Part shown: positions 39,156 through 47,800 of the stretch, piece after piece
Layout of the letters: each line of letters opens with the position of its first letter
Numbering within the stretch: the first letter of the stretch is position 1
DNA from: an uncultured Prevotellaceae bacterium
GTDB lineage: Bacteria > Bacteroidota > Bacteroidia > Bacteroidales > Bacteroidaceae
Length of the DNA stretch: 50,882 nucleotides
NCBI GenBank assembly: GCA_902801155.1
Contig: CADCHG010000011.1
Span: forward strand, 1-50,882
Direction: 5' to 3'
Position numbers and translations under genes: made by a program
The notes under the pieces: model-generated
Seen by the model: only the letters and a program-made list of their open reading frames with translations
The model's database searches: none
Told to the model about the DNA's origin: nothing

Positions 39156-41391
39156 TGTTTTGTTGTTTAGATATTGTTTTAGAAGTTGTTATTTTCTTTC
39201 CTTTGTTGAACTTGATGGTAAACGAAGCATAGATGGTGGTTCCTGCCGTCGTTGTTCCGAGATGGTAAGGGCGTGGGGTAGTGTCACGATAGTTGAATAT
39301 GTTATCAATACCTACCTCCAGACGATAACTTGTCGTCTTGCTCTTGCCCAAATCGTGGGTAGTGTTCAGTCGCCATATCTGGAATCCCTTTCCGTTGCCG
39401 TCGTTCTCATAATAGCGTTTGCTTGAGCCTCGGGTGCTGAGATTTACGCCGAGATTATAGCAGGGCGAGAAACGATGTCCATAGTTGGCATAGCCGTTCC
39501 ATTTGTTATGCGCCATTCCGTCGATAATGGCATTCAGAAAATGACCTTTGGCGGAATCATAGACGGTAGCCTTTGTGTCCAGATAGCTGTAGTTACCGCC
39601 AATGGTCAGCTCTTTTGTTATTTTCCAAGAGGCATTTACATCAACACCGTATGTCTTGGCATCTTCCGCATTCTTGTACATTCGTGGAATTATATCTCCG
39701 CTTCCGTCACCGGTGTAGCTGGACGTTGCGCCTGCCGGAATTTCTTCTTTCGATACATTCACAAGAGTAATCATATCCTCCAGCTTGTTTACGTATCCCG
39801 TAACAGATACGGCGATGTCGTCGGTACGGTATTCTGCACTTGCCGACCAGTAGTTGCTCTTCTGAGCCTCAAGGTCTTTGTTGCCCATATAGTAATAGAC
39901 TTTTTCTCCCATCTGCTTGGTGTAGTGATAGGAGAGTTCCTTTGGGGTAGGGGACTTGAAACCCTGACTCCATCCGGCGCGAAGTCGGATATCACCAAGC
40001 GAGAGCATCGCACTAACCTTTGGGGTGAAATGAAGTCCGAAGGCTGCATTATCTATTATTCTGAAACCTGCCGTTACGTTAAGACTTTTTACTGGATTCC
40101 ATTCATCTTGGGCATATACGGCAGCTGTCCAGTCGTTTGCGGTTTCATCGCTTAGTGTGTCTATGCCTTGGGTGTAAGCTGTTGGTGGTATGTAGCTTAC
40201 TCGCATAGGGGCCTTGAGATAGTCGTATCTGTATTCTGCTCCTATATTGAGAACGTTTGCCTTTGGCAGATAGAATACTCCCTTTACAGTTACCATATAT
40301 CTCTGCTGATCGCTTTGAAGATTCTCTTGACCTGTGAAATATGGATAATAATGAGTGTATATATATCGGTCGTGTCTGACTTTATTGATCGTGTCGGTTA
40401 CAAGTGTCTTGTAATATCCATCCTCGAGGGTGGTATCTGTGTAGAGATAATAGTATGCGTGCTTATTCCAACTCAGATCCATGTCTATGTAATCCTTCTT
40501 GCCGAGCAGCATCTTACCACCCAAGGCAGCACTCGCATTACGATATTTCAGATCGTAGGTATAAACATCGCACGAAGCGTGACGGCCATTCGTTGGACGT
40601 GAAATGCGCTTCTCGTAGTATGTGCCGCTGGCATAGAGATCCAGCCCCTTGTATGGGGTATAGGTGATACGCTCTCCAATCTGCCAGTTGGTGTATTTGT
40701 TTACGGTCTTGTTACGAGAGTCGTGTAGTGTGTCAGCCTCTGCATATTCCTCGCTCGTGTTCTGCCAACCATCGGAATGCTGTAGCTGAAAACCAGTATA
40801 TGACTGGAACTTACCGAATCTTACGCCTATGCCGTTGTGCTGTCGGAGGTCGTTGTACGAGCCATATCGTGTGGTGTTCTCAAGCAGAAGTCCCTCGGTA
40901 TCGTGCTTCTTCGTGATGATGTTGATGACACCAGCAATAGCGTCCGAACCATAGAGTGCTGACTGTGCGCCTTTCACTATCTCGATTCTCTCAATGTTGT
41001 GCGGATCGATAAGTCCGAGGTCATTCTCTCCACCCACATCTCCGTGAATGCGCTTGCCGTCAATGAGGATGAGTATGTAGTTGTTACCCAATCCGTTGAG
41101 CTGTGCCTGCGAACCCATATCACCCTCGTTGAAAGCAAATGAGGCGGTAAGTCCTCCGAGAATTTCCTCAAGCGACTTTCCACCATAGCTTTCTATCATT
41201 TTCCGCGAGATAACCTCTGTCTGCACAGGTGCATCCTTAAGATGATGCTGTGTACCCGTTCCGGTCACAACAACCTCCTGAAGATTCTGCTGCTTTGTGG
41301 TGGATTCTGTTTCTCCTGATTTTTCCACCTGAGCGTTTGCACATAGAGAGATACTCGCCAATGACAGGGCGATGATATGCTTGTATTTCAT
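39142..41391 (-). CDS. TonB-dependent receptor, riboswitch-controlled
   Basis: About 749 residues from ATG 41391 (the TTG at 41403 is less likely). Signal peptide MKYKHIIALSLASISLCANAQ, TonB-box-like NLQEVVVTGTGTQ, plug domain with GKSLEEILGGLTASFAFN, GSDAIAGVINIITKKHD, and a full barrel. The last barrel strand should be TIYASFTIKF, but about 21 further polar residues (NKGKKITTSKTISKQQNNDED) follow and overlap cbiK, which is odd for a barrel whose C-terminal aromatic is an assembly signal. The cobalamin riboswitch upstream and the chelatase downstream suggest import of corrinoid, cobalt or a tetrapyrrole. Confidence 0.9.
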   Translation of the reverse strand: MKYKHIIALSLASISLCANAQVEKSGETESTTKQQNLQEVVVTGTGTQHHLKDAPVQTEVISRKMIESYGGKSLEEILGGLTASFAFNEGDMGSQAQLNGLGNNYILILIDGKRIHGDVGGENDLGLIDPHNIERIEIVKGAQSALYGSDAIAGVINIITKKHDTEGLLLENTTRYGSYNDLRQHNGIGVRFGKFQSYTGFQLQHSDGWQNTSEEYAEADTLHDSRNKTVNKYTNWQIGERITYTPYKGLDLYASGTYYEKRISRPTNGRHASCDVYTYDLKYRNASAALGGKMLLGKKDYIDMDLSWNKHAYYYLYTDTTLEDGYYKTLVTDTINKVRHDRYIYTHYYPYFTGQENLQSDQQRYMVTVKGVFYLPKANVLNIGAEYRYDYLKAPMRVSYIPPTAYTQGIDTLSDETANDWTAAVYAQDEWNPVKSLNVTAGFRIIDNAAFGLHFTPKVSAMLSLGDIRLRAGWSQGFKSPTPKELSYHYTKQMGEKVYYYMGNKDLEAQKSNYWSASAEYRTDDIAVSVTGYVNKLEDMITLVNVSKEEIPAGATSSYTGDGSGDIIPRMYKNAEDAKTYGVDVNASWKITKELTIGGNYSYLDTKATVYDSAKGHFLNAIIDGMAHNKWNGYANYGHRFSPCYNLGVNLSTRGSSKRYYENDGNGKGFQIWRLNTTHDLGKSKTTSYRLEVGIDNIFNYRDTTPRPYHLGTTTAGTTIYASFTIKFNKGKKITTSKTISKQQNNDED

Positions 41392-41479
41392 TCTTAAAAA
41401 CAATTATTATACCCTTATCCTGAGGGCATAGCTAAGAACTTGCTTTAACTTGATGAGTGCTTAGCGAATAATTAATGGA

Positions 41480-41663
41480 TGTTTGGCAGGTATTCTGGCT
41501 TGCCACAAAGAGGACGTCTTCCCGGAGTTTTTTTCCAGTGACTTTATTGTCCAACTTCACAATGGGCTTACAGCTGCAGGAACAGCTCAGGTCTCGCACC
41601 TGATTCCCTTGCACAGGAAAATCCGAAATTAACAAATTTTGGATTTCCAGTTTCCAAATCCGG
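41480..41663 (-). promoter_or_regulatory. Cobalamin riboswitch
   Basis: Read on the minus strand: AAGGGAATCAGGTGCGAGAC followed by CTGAGCTGTTCCTGCAGCTG and TAAGCCC, the conserved junction of the B12 riboswitch; then GTCACTGG, CTCCGGGAAGACG, and a B12-box-like AGCCAGAATACCTGCC near 41480-41500. The order and spacing fit the cobalamin aptamer. It lies between the promoter at 41666-41673 and the TonB receptor start, so adenosyl- or other cobalamin should repress the whole receptor-cbiK-cbiL-btuF operon. Confidence 0.92.
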
Positions 41664-41665
41664 CA

Positions 41666-41673
41666 CAAATATA
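41666..41673 (-). promoter_or_regulatory. Promoter of the riboswitch operon
   Basis: Minus strand TATATTTG matches TAnnTTTG; transcription would start just before the aptamer. Confidence 0.65.
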
Positions 41674-41732
41674 ATATAAATCGCGTAAACGACCAAATCT
41701 TTTAACTGTTTTTGTTAAAATTGCTTTAGGTT

Positions 41733-41764
41733 TTTGGTATTGTGTAATATTATTAGTAATTTTG
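41733..41764 (+). promoter_or_regulatory. Promoter of tig
   Basis: TTTGG (41733-41737), 19-nt spacer, TAATTTTG (41757-41764). Leader about 80 nt. Confidence 0.7.
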
Positions 41765-41850
41765 CACCCAATTTGGCGTGTAGTGTGCTTTCGGCACCTA
41801 TATATAAAAAGGAAAGAATAATATAAATCATATAACAACAAAACTAAAAA

Positions 41851-43200
41851 ATGAATATTTCATTAGAAAATCCAGAGAAAGTCAGCGGAGTTCTCACACT
41901 CGTTGTTGAGGAGGCTGATTTCGCAGGAGATGTAGAAAAGCAGCTTAAGGACTATCGTAAGAAGGCAAATGTACCAGGTTTCCGTCCAGGTCAGGCACCT
42001 ATGGGAATGATCAAGCGTCAGGTAGGCGCACAGGTAAAGGTTGACGTTATCAACCGTCTCGTTGGCGAGAAGCTTTATGACTATGTTCGTGAGAATAAGA
42101 TCAATATGCTTGGCGAGCCAATGCCTCATCTCGGTGAGGAGCCAGTTGACCTCGATGCAGCTGCACCTTACACTCTGAAGTTCGATATCGCTATCGCTCC
42201 AGAATTCAAGGTAAAGCTTTCAAATAAGGATTCTATCGTTTACTACGATATCACAACTGATGATGCTATCGTTGACAAGGAGATTGATGCTTTCGCAAGC
42301 CGTAGTGGTTCTTACCAGAAGGTAGATGAGTATCAGGACAACGATATGATCAAGGGTGATATTCGCGAGCTCAACGAGGATGGTAGCGCAAAGGATGGTG
42401 GTATCACCGTTTCTCAGGCTTCTATGCTTCCTAACTATATCAAGGTTGACGAGCAGAAGGCTCTCTTCCAGGGCTGTAAGGTTGGTGATGTTATCGTATT
42501 CAATCCTAAGAAAGCTTATCCAGAAAGCAACATAGAGATTTCTTCTCTTCTCAAGGTTTCTAAGGAAGAGGCAGAGAAGATTACAGCTGATTTCTCATTC
42601 CAGGTAACAGAGATTTCTCGTTATCAGAAGCACGCTATCGACCAGGATCTCTTCGATCAGGTTTATGGCGAGGGCAAGGTAAAGGATGAGGCTGATTTCC
42701 GCGCAAAGGTTACAGAGGGTATCAAGGAGCAGATGGTTCAGAATGCAGACTTCCGTTTCCTCCAGGACGTTCGTAAGTACGTTGAGGAGAAGATTGGTGA
42801 GGTTAAGTATGCTGATGAGCTCATGAAGCGTATCATGCTCGCTAACAACAAGGATAAGGGCATGGAGTACGTAGAGAAGAACTACGAGGCTTCTATCAAG
42901 GAACTCACTTGGAGTCTTGCTAAGAACCAGATTGTTGAGGCTCTGAAGATCAAGGTTGACGATGCTGACGTTAAGGCTGTTGCTATCGACGTAACTCGCA
43001 TGCAGTTCGCTCAGTATGGTATGACAAGCGTACCAGAGGAGTATCTCGAGCAGTATGCTGAGGGTATGCTGAAGAACCGTGATCAGGTTGACAACCTCGT
43101 TAATGCAGCTGTAGATCGCAAGCTTATGACAGCCCTCAAGGACGTTGTTAAGCTCAACAAGAAGACTATCAGCTTCGATGAGTTTAGAAAGCTCGATTAA
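41851..43200 (+). CDS. tig: Trigger factor
   Basis: 449 residues with the three trigger factor domains: N-terminal ribosome-binding domain with the loop VPGFRPGQAPMGMIKRQVG near 40-58, a PPIase-like middle domain (about 150-240, diverged from canonical FKBP as usual in Bacteroidota), and a C-terminal chaperone domain up to ISFDEFRKLD. Codon use is strongly biased (GAG, AAG, CTC, GTT), consistent with high expression. It is free of repeat insertions, unlike many neighbours. A terminator pair follows within the element at 43199-43386. Confidence 0.93.
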   Translation: MNISLENPEKVSGVLTLVVEEADFAGDVEKQLKDYRKKANVPGFRPGQAPMGMIKRQVGAQVKVDVINRLVGEKLYDYVRENKINMLGEPMPHLGEEPVDLDAAAPYTLKFDIAIAPEFKVKLSNKDSIVYYDITTDDAIVDKEIDAFASRSGSYQKVDEYQDNDMIKGDIRELNEDGSAKDGGITVSQASMLPNYIKVDEQKALFQGCKVGDVIVFNPKKAYPESNIEISSLLKVSKEEAEKITADFSFQVTEISRYQKHAIDQDLFDQVYGEGKVKDEADFRAKVTEGIKEQMVQNADFRFLQDVRKYVEEKIGEVKYADELMKRIMLANNKDKGMEYVEKNYEASIKELTWSLAKNQIVEALKIKVDDADVKAVAIDVTRMQFAQYGMTSVPEEYLEQYAEGMLKNRDQVDNLVNAAVDRKLMTALKDVVKLNKKTISFDEFRKLD

Positions 43201-43386
43201 AGCCTAACCAAGCCTTCCCAAAGGGAAGGATGTTAGATACTAAAAATCCCTTATTCTTTCCGTTATGGATTGAATAAGGGATTTTTGATTATATAATTAA
43301 TGCCGCTTGGATTGTTCGTCGTTATGAACCTTCTAAGCGGCATTTCTATAAAACATCCTTCCCTTTGGGAAGGCTTGGTTAGGCTT
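43199..43386. repeat. Inverted-repeat element enclosing terminators
   Basis: The same AAGCCTAACCAAGCCTTCCC arms as at 10267-10521 occur here, beginning at the last base of tig and ending at the stop of the Dabb gene. The interior holds two hairpins. Confidence 0.8.
43242..43343. terminator. Two tandem terminator hairpins
   Basis: AAAAATCCCTTATTC/GAATAAGGGATTTTT (43242-43256 with 43272-43286) has A and T tracts for both directions. ATGCCGCTT/AAGCGGCAT (43300-43308 with 43335-43343) follows. They separate convergent tig and the Dabb gene. Confidence 0.82.
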
Positions 43387-43692
43387 CTATACCTCGTAAT
43401 CCAAACAAGTTCTCTGTACGGTATAAGGCCTTACCTTACCATCTGCTACAGCAACGTGGGCAGGATGAACGGCATAGCCCTTGAGAGCCTCCGGACTTTC
43501 AAGTGTGCTGTCGAGCATTACGTCGCAGTTGCTTGAGTCGAGACGACCGCTGATGTTTACCTTGCATTCAAGAAGTCCTGGAACCTTACCAACGAGTCCT
43601 TCAAGACCTTCCTTGATGCCTGCCTTTACTTTTTCCTTCTCCTCGGCACTAAGATCCTCAGAGAGCTTCCATAGAATGATATGCTTTACCAT
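43387..43692 (-). CDS. Dabb-domain (stress-responsive A/B barrel) protein
   Basis: 101 residues matching the Dabb family in full: MVKHIILWKLSEDLSAEEKE at the N-terminus, LVGKVPGLLECKVN, and the C-terminal YAVHPAHVAVADGKVRPYT. These small ferredoxin-like dimers occur widely; the biochemical role in bacteria is unclear. Stand-alone gene whose stop abuts an inverted-repeat arm. Confidence 0.9.
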   Translation of the reverse strand: MVKHIILWKLSEDLSAEEKEKVKAGIKEGLEGLVGKVPGLLECKVNISGRLDSSNCDVMLDSTLESPEALKGYAVHPAHVAVADGKVRPYTVQRTCLDYEV

Positions 43693-43757
43693 AGTTGTTA
43701 TGTCTTTTTAATGTTAATGATACTTTTATGATTCCTTTTCTGCTCTGATTGTAAGGA

Positions 43758-43803
43758 ACGGACTTGAAACGGACCTGAAACGGAGGTATAACGGACTTAC
43801 TGT
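43758..43803 (+). repeat. Period-11 array, ACGGACTTACA family
   Basis: ACGG begins at 43758, 43769, 43780 and 43791: units ACGGACTTGAA, ACGGACCTGAA, ACGGAGGTATA, ACGGACTTAC. It abuts the stop codon of the glycosyltransferase gene at 43803. Confidence 0.82.
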
Positions 43804-44555
43804 TATGCCTTTGGCAGAGCAGGATATTTCCTTATCCAACCATCAAGTCTTAGGCGCATTACTCCGAAGAAAGCCTCTCCGAAGATTCCGCCGTTCATCT
43901 TTGAGGTGCCTTCGCGCCTGTTGACGAAAATAACAGGGACCTCCTTGATCTTGAAACCGATCTTATAGGCTGTGAACTTCATCTCAATCTGGAAGGCATA
44001 GCCTTTAAAGCGTATCTTGTCAAGCTCTATGGTCTCAAGAACCTTGCGCTTGTAGCACTTGAATCCGGCTGTCGTGTCGTGAACCTTGAAGCCTGTGATG
44101 AACCTCACATATTTTGATGCGAAATAGCTCATCAGCACGCGACCGATAGGCCAGTTTACCACGTTCACGCCACTCACGTATCGGCTTCCGATAGCCACAT
44201 CATAGCCTTCGTCGTGACAGGCTGCGTAGAGACGAGGCACATCGTTAGGATCATGGCTGAAATCGGCATCCATCTCAAAGATATAGTCGTAGTTGTGCTC
44301 CAAAGCCCATTTGAAGCCTTTTATATATGCCGTTCCAAGTCCCAGCTTGCCGGAACGCTCCAAGATGAAAAGTCTGTCCTTGAATTCCGTATCAATGAGT
44401 CCGTGAACGATTTTGGCAGTTCCGTCAGGAGAGCCGTCGTCAATTACAAGGATATGAAAACTCTTCTCCAAACCGAAGATGGCACGGATGATTTTCTCGA
44501 TATTTTCCTTCTCGTTGTAAGTCGGAATTATGATTATGCTATCGCTTTTTTCCAA
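43803..44555 (-). CDS. GT2 polyprenol-phosphate mannosyltransferase-like enzyme
   Basis: 250 residues of GT-A fold: IIIPTYNEKENIEKIIRAI, VIDDGSPDGTAKIV, EMDADFSHDP with the DxD-like metal motif, GSRYVSGVNVVNWP, GFKCYKRKVLETI, and RREGTSKMNGGI. This set is that of dolichol/polyprenol monophosphomannose synthases, which transfer a sugar from GDP-mannose to a lipid carrier at the inner membrane; the C-terminal TM pair of some relatives is absent. Start is TTG 44555 preceded by GAGAA. Bacteroidota use such enzymes for protein O-glycosylation or glycan building. Confidence 0.88.
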   Translation of the reverse strand: MEKSDSIIIIPTYNEKENIEKIIRAIFGLEKSFHILVIDDGSPDGTAKIVHGLIDTEFKDRLFILERSGKLGLGTAYIKGFKWALEHNYDYIFEMDADFSHDPNDVPRLYAACHDEGYDVAIGSRYVSGVNVVNWPIGRVLMSYFASKYVRFITGFKVHDTTAGFKCYKRKVLETIELDKIRFKGYAFQIEMKFTAYKIGFKIKEVPVIFVNRREGTSKMNGGIFGEAFFGVMRLRLDGWIRKYPALPKA

Positions 44556-44576
44556 TTCTCAATATTATTTTTTTTA

Positions 44577-44634
44577 AACGCTAAGTCGCAAAGTTTTTCT
44601 GTATGTGCGCTTCCGTGTCTTTGCGTTTGAACAT
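44577..44634. repeat. Second copy of the AAACGCAAAG repeat
   Basis: Reverse orientation relative of 33661-33726, with CTTTGCGTTTGAAC at its right end. Between the GT2 start and the divergent promoters. Confidence 0.55.
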
Positions 44635-44651
44635 TTTTTATTTTCAAGGTG

Positions 44652-44659
44652 CAAAGTTA
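44652..44659 (-). promoter_or_regulatory. Promoter of GT2 gene
   Basis: Minus strand TAACTTTG; leader about 90 nt through the AAACGC repeat. Confidence 0.55.
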
Positions 44660-44733
44660 GTAATTTCCGTTAATTTATCAAAACTTTCTTGTTCTTTTAT
44701 CATATTTTATTCTTATATTAAGAGATTTTTTGT

Positions 44734-44741
44734 TAACTTTG
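44734..44741 (+). promoter_or_regulatory. Promoter of mfd
   Basis: TAACTTTG; leader about 85 nt to the ATG at 44832. Confidence 0.6.
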
Positions 44742-44831
44742 CACTCAAAATGGAAAATGGGTGTCGCTTCAAAGGCGATATGTGTTGTTTTCTTCGTGCA
44801 AAGTGTGAAGATGCTTAGCACCTGATTTGCA

Positions 44832-47800
44832 ATGGAAATACAGAAACTATTATCCCACTATGCCAAGCAACCGCAGTTGAAGGCGTTGGCGAAAGCACTT
44901 GACAGCAAGCGAATCAAGACCGTAGGAATTGATGGTCTTGCGGGATCTTCGTGCCCTCTGGTATTTGCTTCCATTGCAAACAAGATAGAAAATCCTGTTG
45001 TTTTTATTCTTAGGGATGCCGATGAGGCCGGCTATTTCTATCATGATCTGATGCAGTTGAATGCACCAGCTCTTTTCTTCCCTTCAAGTTATAGGCGTGC
45101 TGTGAAATACGGCCAGAGAGATGCTGCTAATGAGATTCTCCGTACAGAGGTTCTCTCGGCTCTTTCGTCGTTTGGTAAACCAAAGGACGGTTTACCTTCT
45201 GAGGTTGCCGATGATGCCGATGAGCAGTCTGGCTCCCTTCCTGTGGGAGAGGAGGCTGGGAGAGGCCTTTCCTCTCTTTTCATTGTCACCTATCCTTCTG
45301 CTCTTGCAGAAATGGCGGTGGATAAGACTATCCTTGATGACCGCACAATCCATCTTTCCGTAGGACAGAGAATAGATATCACGGACGTTCAGCATCAGTT
45401 GCGCGACCTCGGTTTCCGTATGCAGGATTACGTATATGAGCCGGGGCAGTTTGCTGTTCGCGGAAGCATTCTCGATGTGTATTCTTTCTCGAATGACCTG
45501 CCTTTCCGTCTTGATTTCTTCGGTGATGAGATTGAGACTATACGCACATTCCAGATCGAGGATCAGCTCTCAGCCGACAGACGCAATGAGATTGACATCG
45601 TGCCTGAGCTTGCTGCCTTCTCTGAGAAGAAAGTGCCTCTCACGGAGTTCCTGCCAGAGGGTAGTATGCTTGTTAGCCACGATATGGACTTTGTCGTTGA
45701 TGTCGTTGGCAAGACATTCGACGAAGGTTTCTCTTCGCAGGCAATGAACGACAGAATGGCGGGTGCTACCGAACAGGAACAGGAGGAAATCCGTCGTGAG
45801 ATGAACGCACAGACGAATCTGTGTCCGGCTTCTCGCTTCAACCAGAGTATTGCCAAGTTCAAGCAAATCAACATAAAGGAGACTTCTGCGCAGAAGGATG
45901 ACAAGGACGTTTTTGATGCTTCCTTCCATTTCTTCATGTCTGCCCAGCCTCTTATCCATAAGAACTTCGATCTCCTTTCACAGACCTTTGAGGATTATAT
46001 CCTACAGAACTTCAAGATATATATCCTTTCCGATTCGCATAAGCAGGTAGAGCGTATCAGAAGCATTCTCACCGCCCCTGTTGCCGAGTCGAAGCGAGTA
46101 AGGGTTGATGCCGAGGCTATTGGCGAGATTTCAAAGACTCTTCACGAGGGATTCGTGGATAACGACCTCAGCCTATGTCTCTTCACCGACCACCAGATAT
46201 TCGAGCGTTTCCATAAGTACAACCTCCGAACTCAGTCGGCTCGTGCCGGTAAGATGGCACTTACGATGAAGGAACTTCAGGAAATGGAGCCGGGCGACTT
46301 CGTTGTTCATGTTGACTACGGAATCGGTAAGTTTGCCGGACTTGTCCGTGTGCCTGTCGGTGATTCCTTCAAGGAGGTTATCCGAATCGTATATCAGGGC
46401 AACGACAAGGTGGATGTGTCTATCCACTCGCTCTATAAGATATCGAAGTACAAGCGCTCGGATACTGGCGAGGCACCTCGTCTCTCCACCCTTGGCACAG
46501 GCGCTTGGGATCGTCTCAAGGAGAAGGCGAAGAAGCGCATCAAGGATATCGCCCGCGACCTTATCAAACTCTATGCAAAGCGTCGTCATGAGATTGGCTT
46601 CGCATTCTCTCAGGATTCATATCTCCAGCACGAGCTTGAAGGCTCTTTCTTGTATGAAGATACCCCTGATCAGATGAAGGCTACGGCTGAGGTGAAGGCC
46701 GATATGGAGAGCAAACGCCCTATGGACCGACTTGTGTGTGGTGATGTGGGCTTCGGAAAAACGGAGGTTGCCGTGCGTGCTGCTTTCAAGGCGGCTTGCG
46801 ACTCAAAGCAGGTAGCTGTGCTCGTGCCTACCACGGTTTTGGCTTTCCAGCATTACCAGACCTTCCGCGACCGTATGGCAAACCTTCCTGTGCGTGTGGA
46901 TTATCTCACCCGTGCCCGCTCGGCAAAGCATACAAAGCAGATTCTCGCAGACCTTGCCGAGGGTAAGATTGATATCCTCGTGGGTACTCATAAACTGCTT
47001 GGAAAGGCTGTGAAATGGCATGACATTGGTCTGCTGATTATTGACGAGGAACAGAAATTCGGCGTCTCTACAAAGGAGAAACTTCGTCAGTTGAAGACGA
47101 ATATTGATACCCTAACGATGTCGGCTACTCCTATCCCTCGCACTCTTCAGTTCTCTCTTATGGGTGCTCGTGATATGAGTATCATGCGTACGCCACCGCC
47201 AAACCGCTATCCTATTCAGACAGAGGTTACTACATTCTCTGTCGAGACAATCATTGATGCTATCAATTTCGAGATGTCAAGAAACGGTCAGGTGTATTTC
47301 GTTAACGACCGTATCTCGAACCTTGAGGAACTTGGCCGCATAATAGAGAAGCATATCCCTGACTGTCGTGTGGCAATAGGTCATGGTCGTATGACTCCTG
47401 AGAATCTTGAGAAGATTGTGATGGGATTCATGAACCACGACTATGACGTTCTGCTATCAACAACAATAGTGGAGAACGGTATTGACGTGCCTAATGCCAA
47501 TACTATCATTATCAATGATGCGCATCGCTTTGGTCTCTCTGACCTTCACCAGATGCGTGGGCGTGTGGGCAGAAGCAACCGAAAGGCATTCTGCTATCTC
47601 ATGGCACCGCCACTCTCGTATCTTCCAACAGAGTCACGCAGACGACTTGAGGCTCTTGAGACATTCTCCGACCTCGGTTCTGGCTTCAACCTCGCCATGC
47701 AGGATCTCGATATCCGTGGTGCAGGTAACCTGCTCGGTGCTGAGCAGTCGGGATTCATGGAGGATCTTGGCTATGAGACATATCAGAAGATTCTCTCACA

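Noticed and set aside
41432-41668. 78-codon minus-strand frame upstream of the TonB receptor
   Set aside because: It coincides with the cobalamin riboswitch; conserved RNA motifs explain the sequence.
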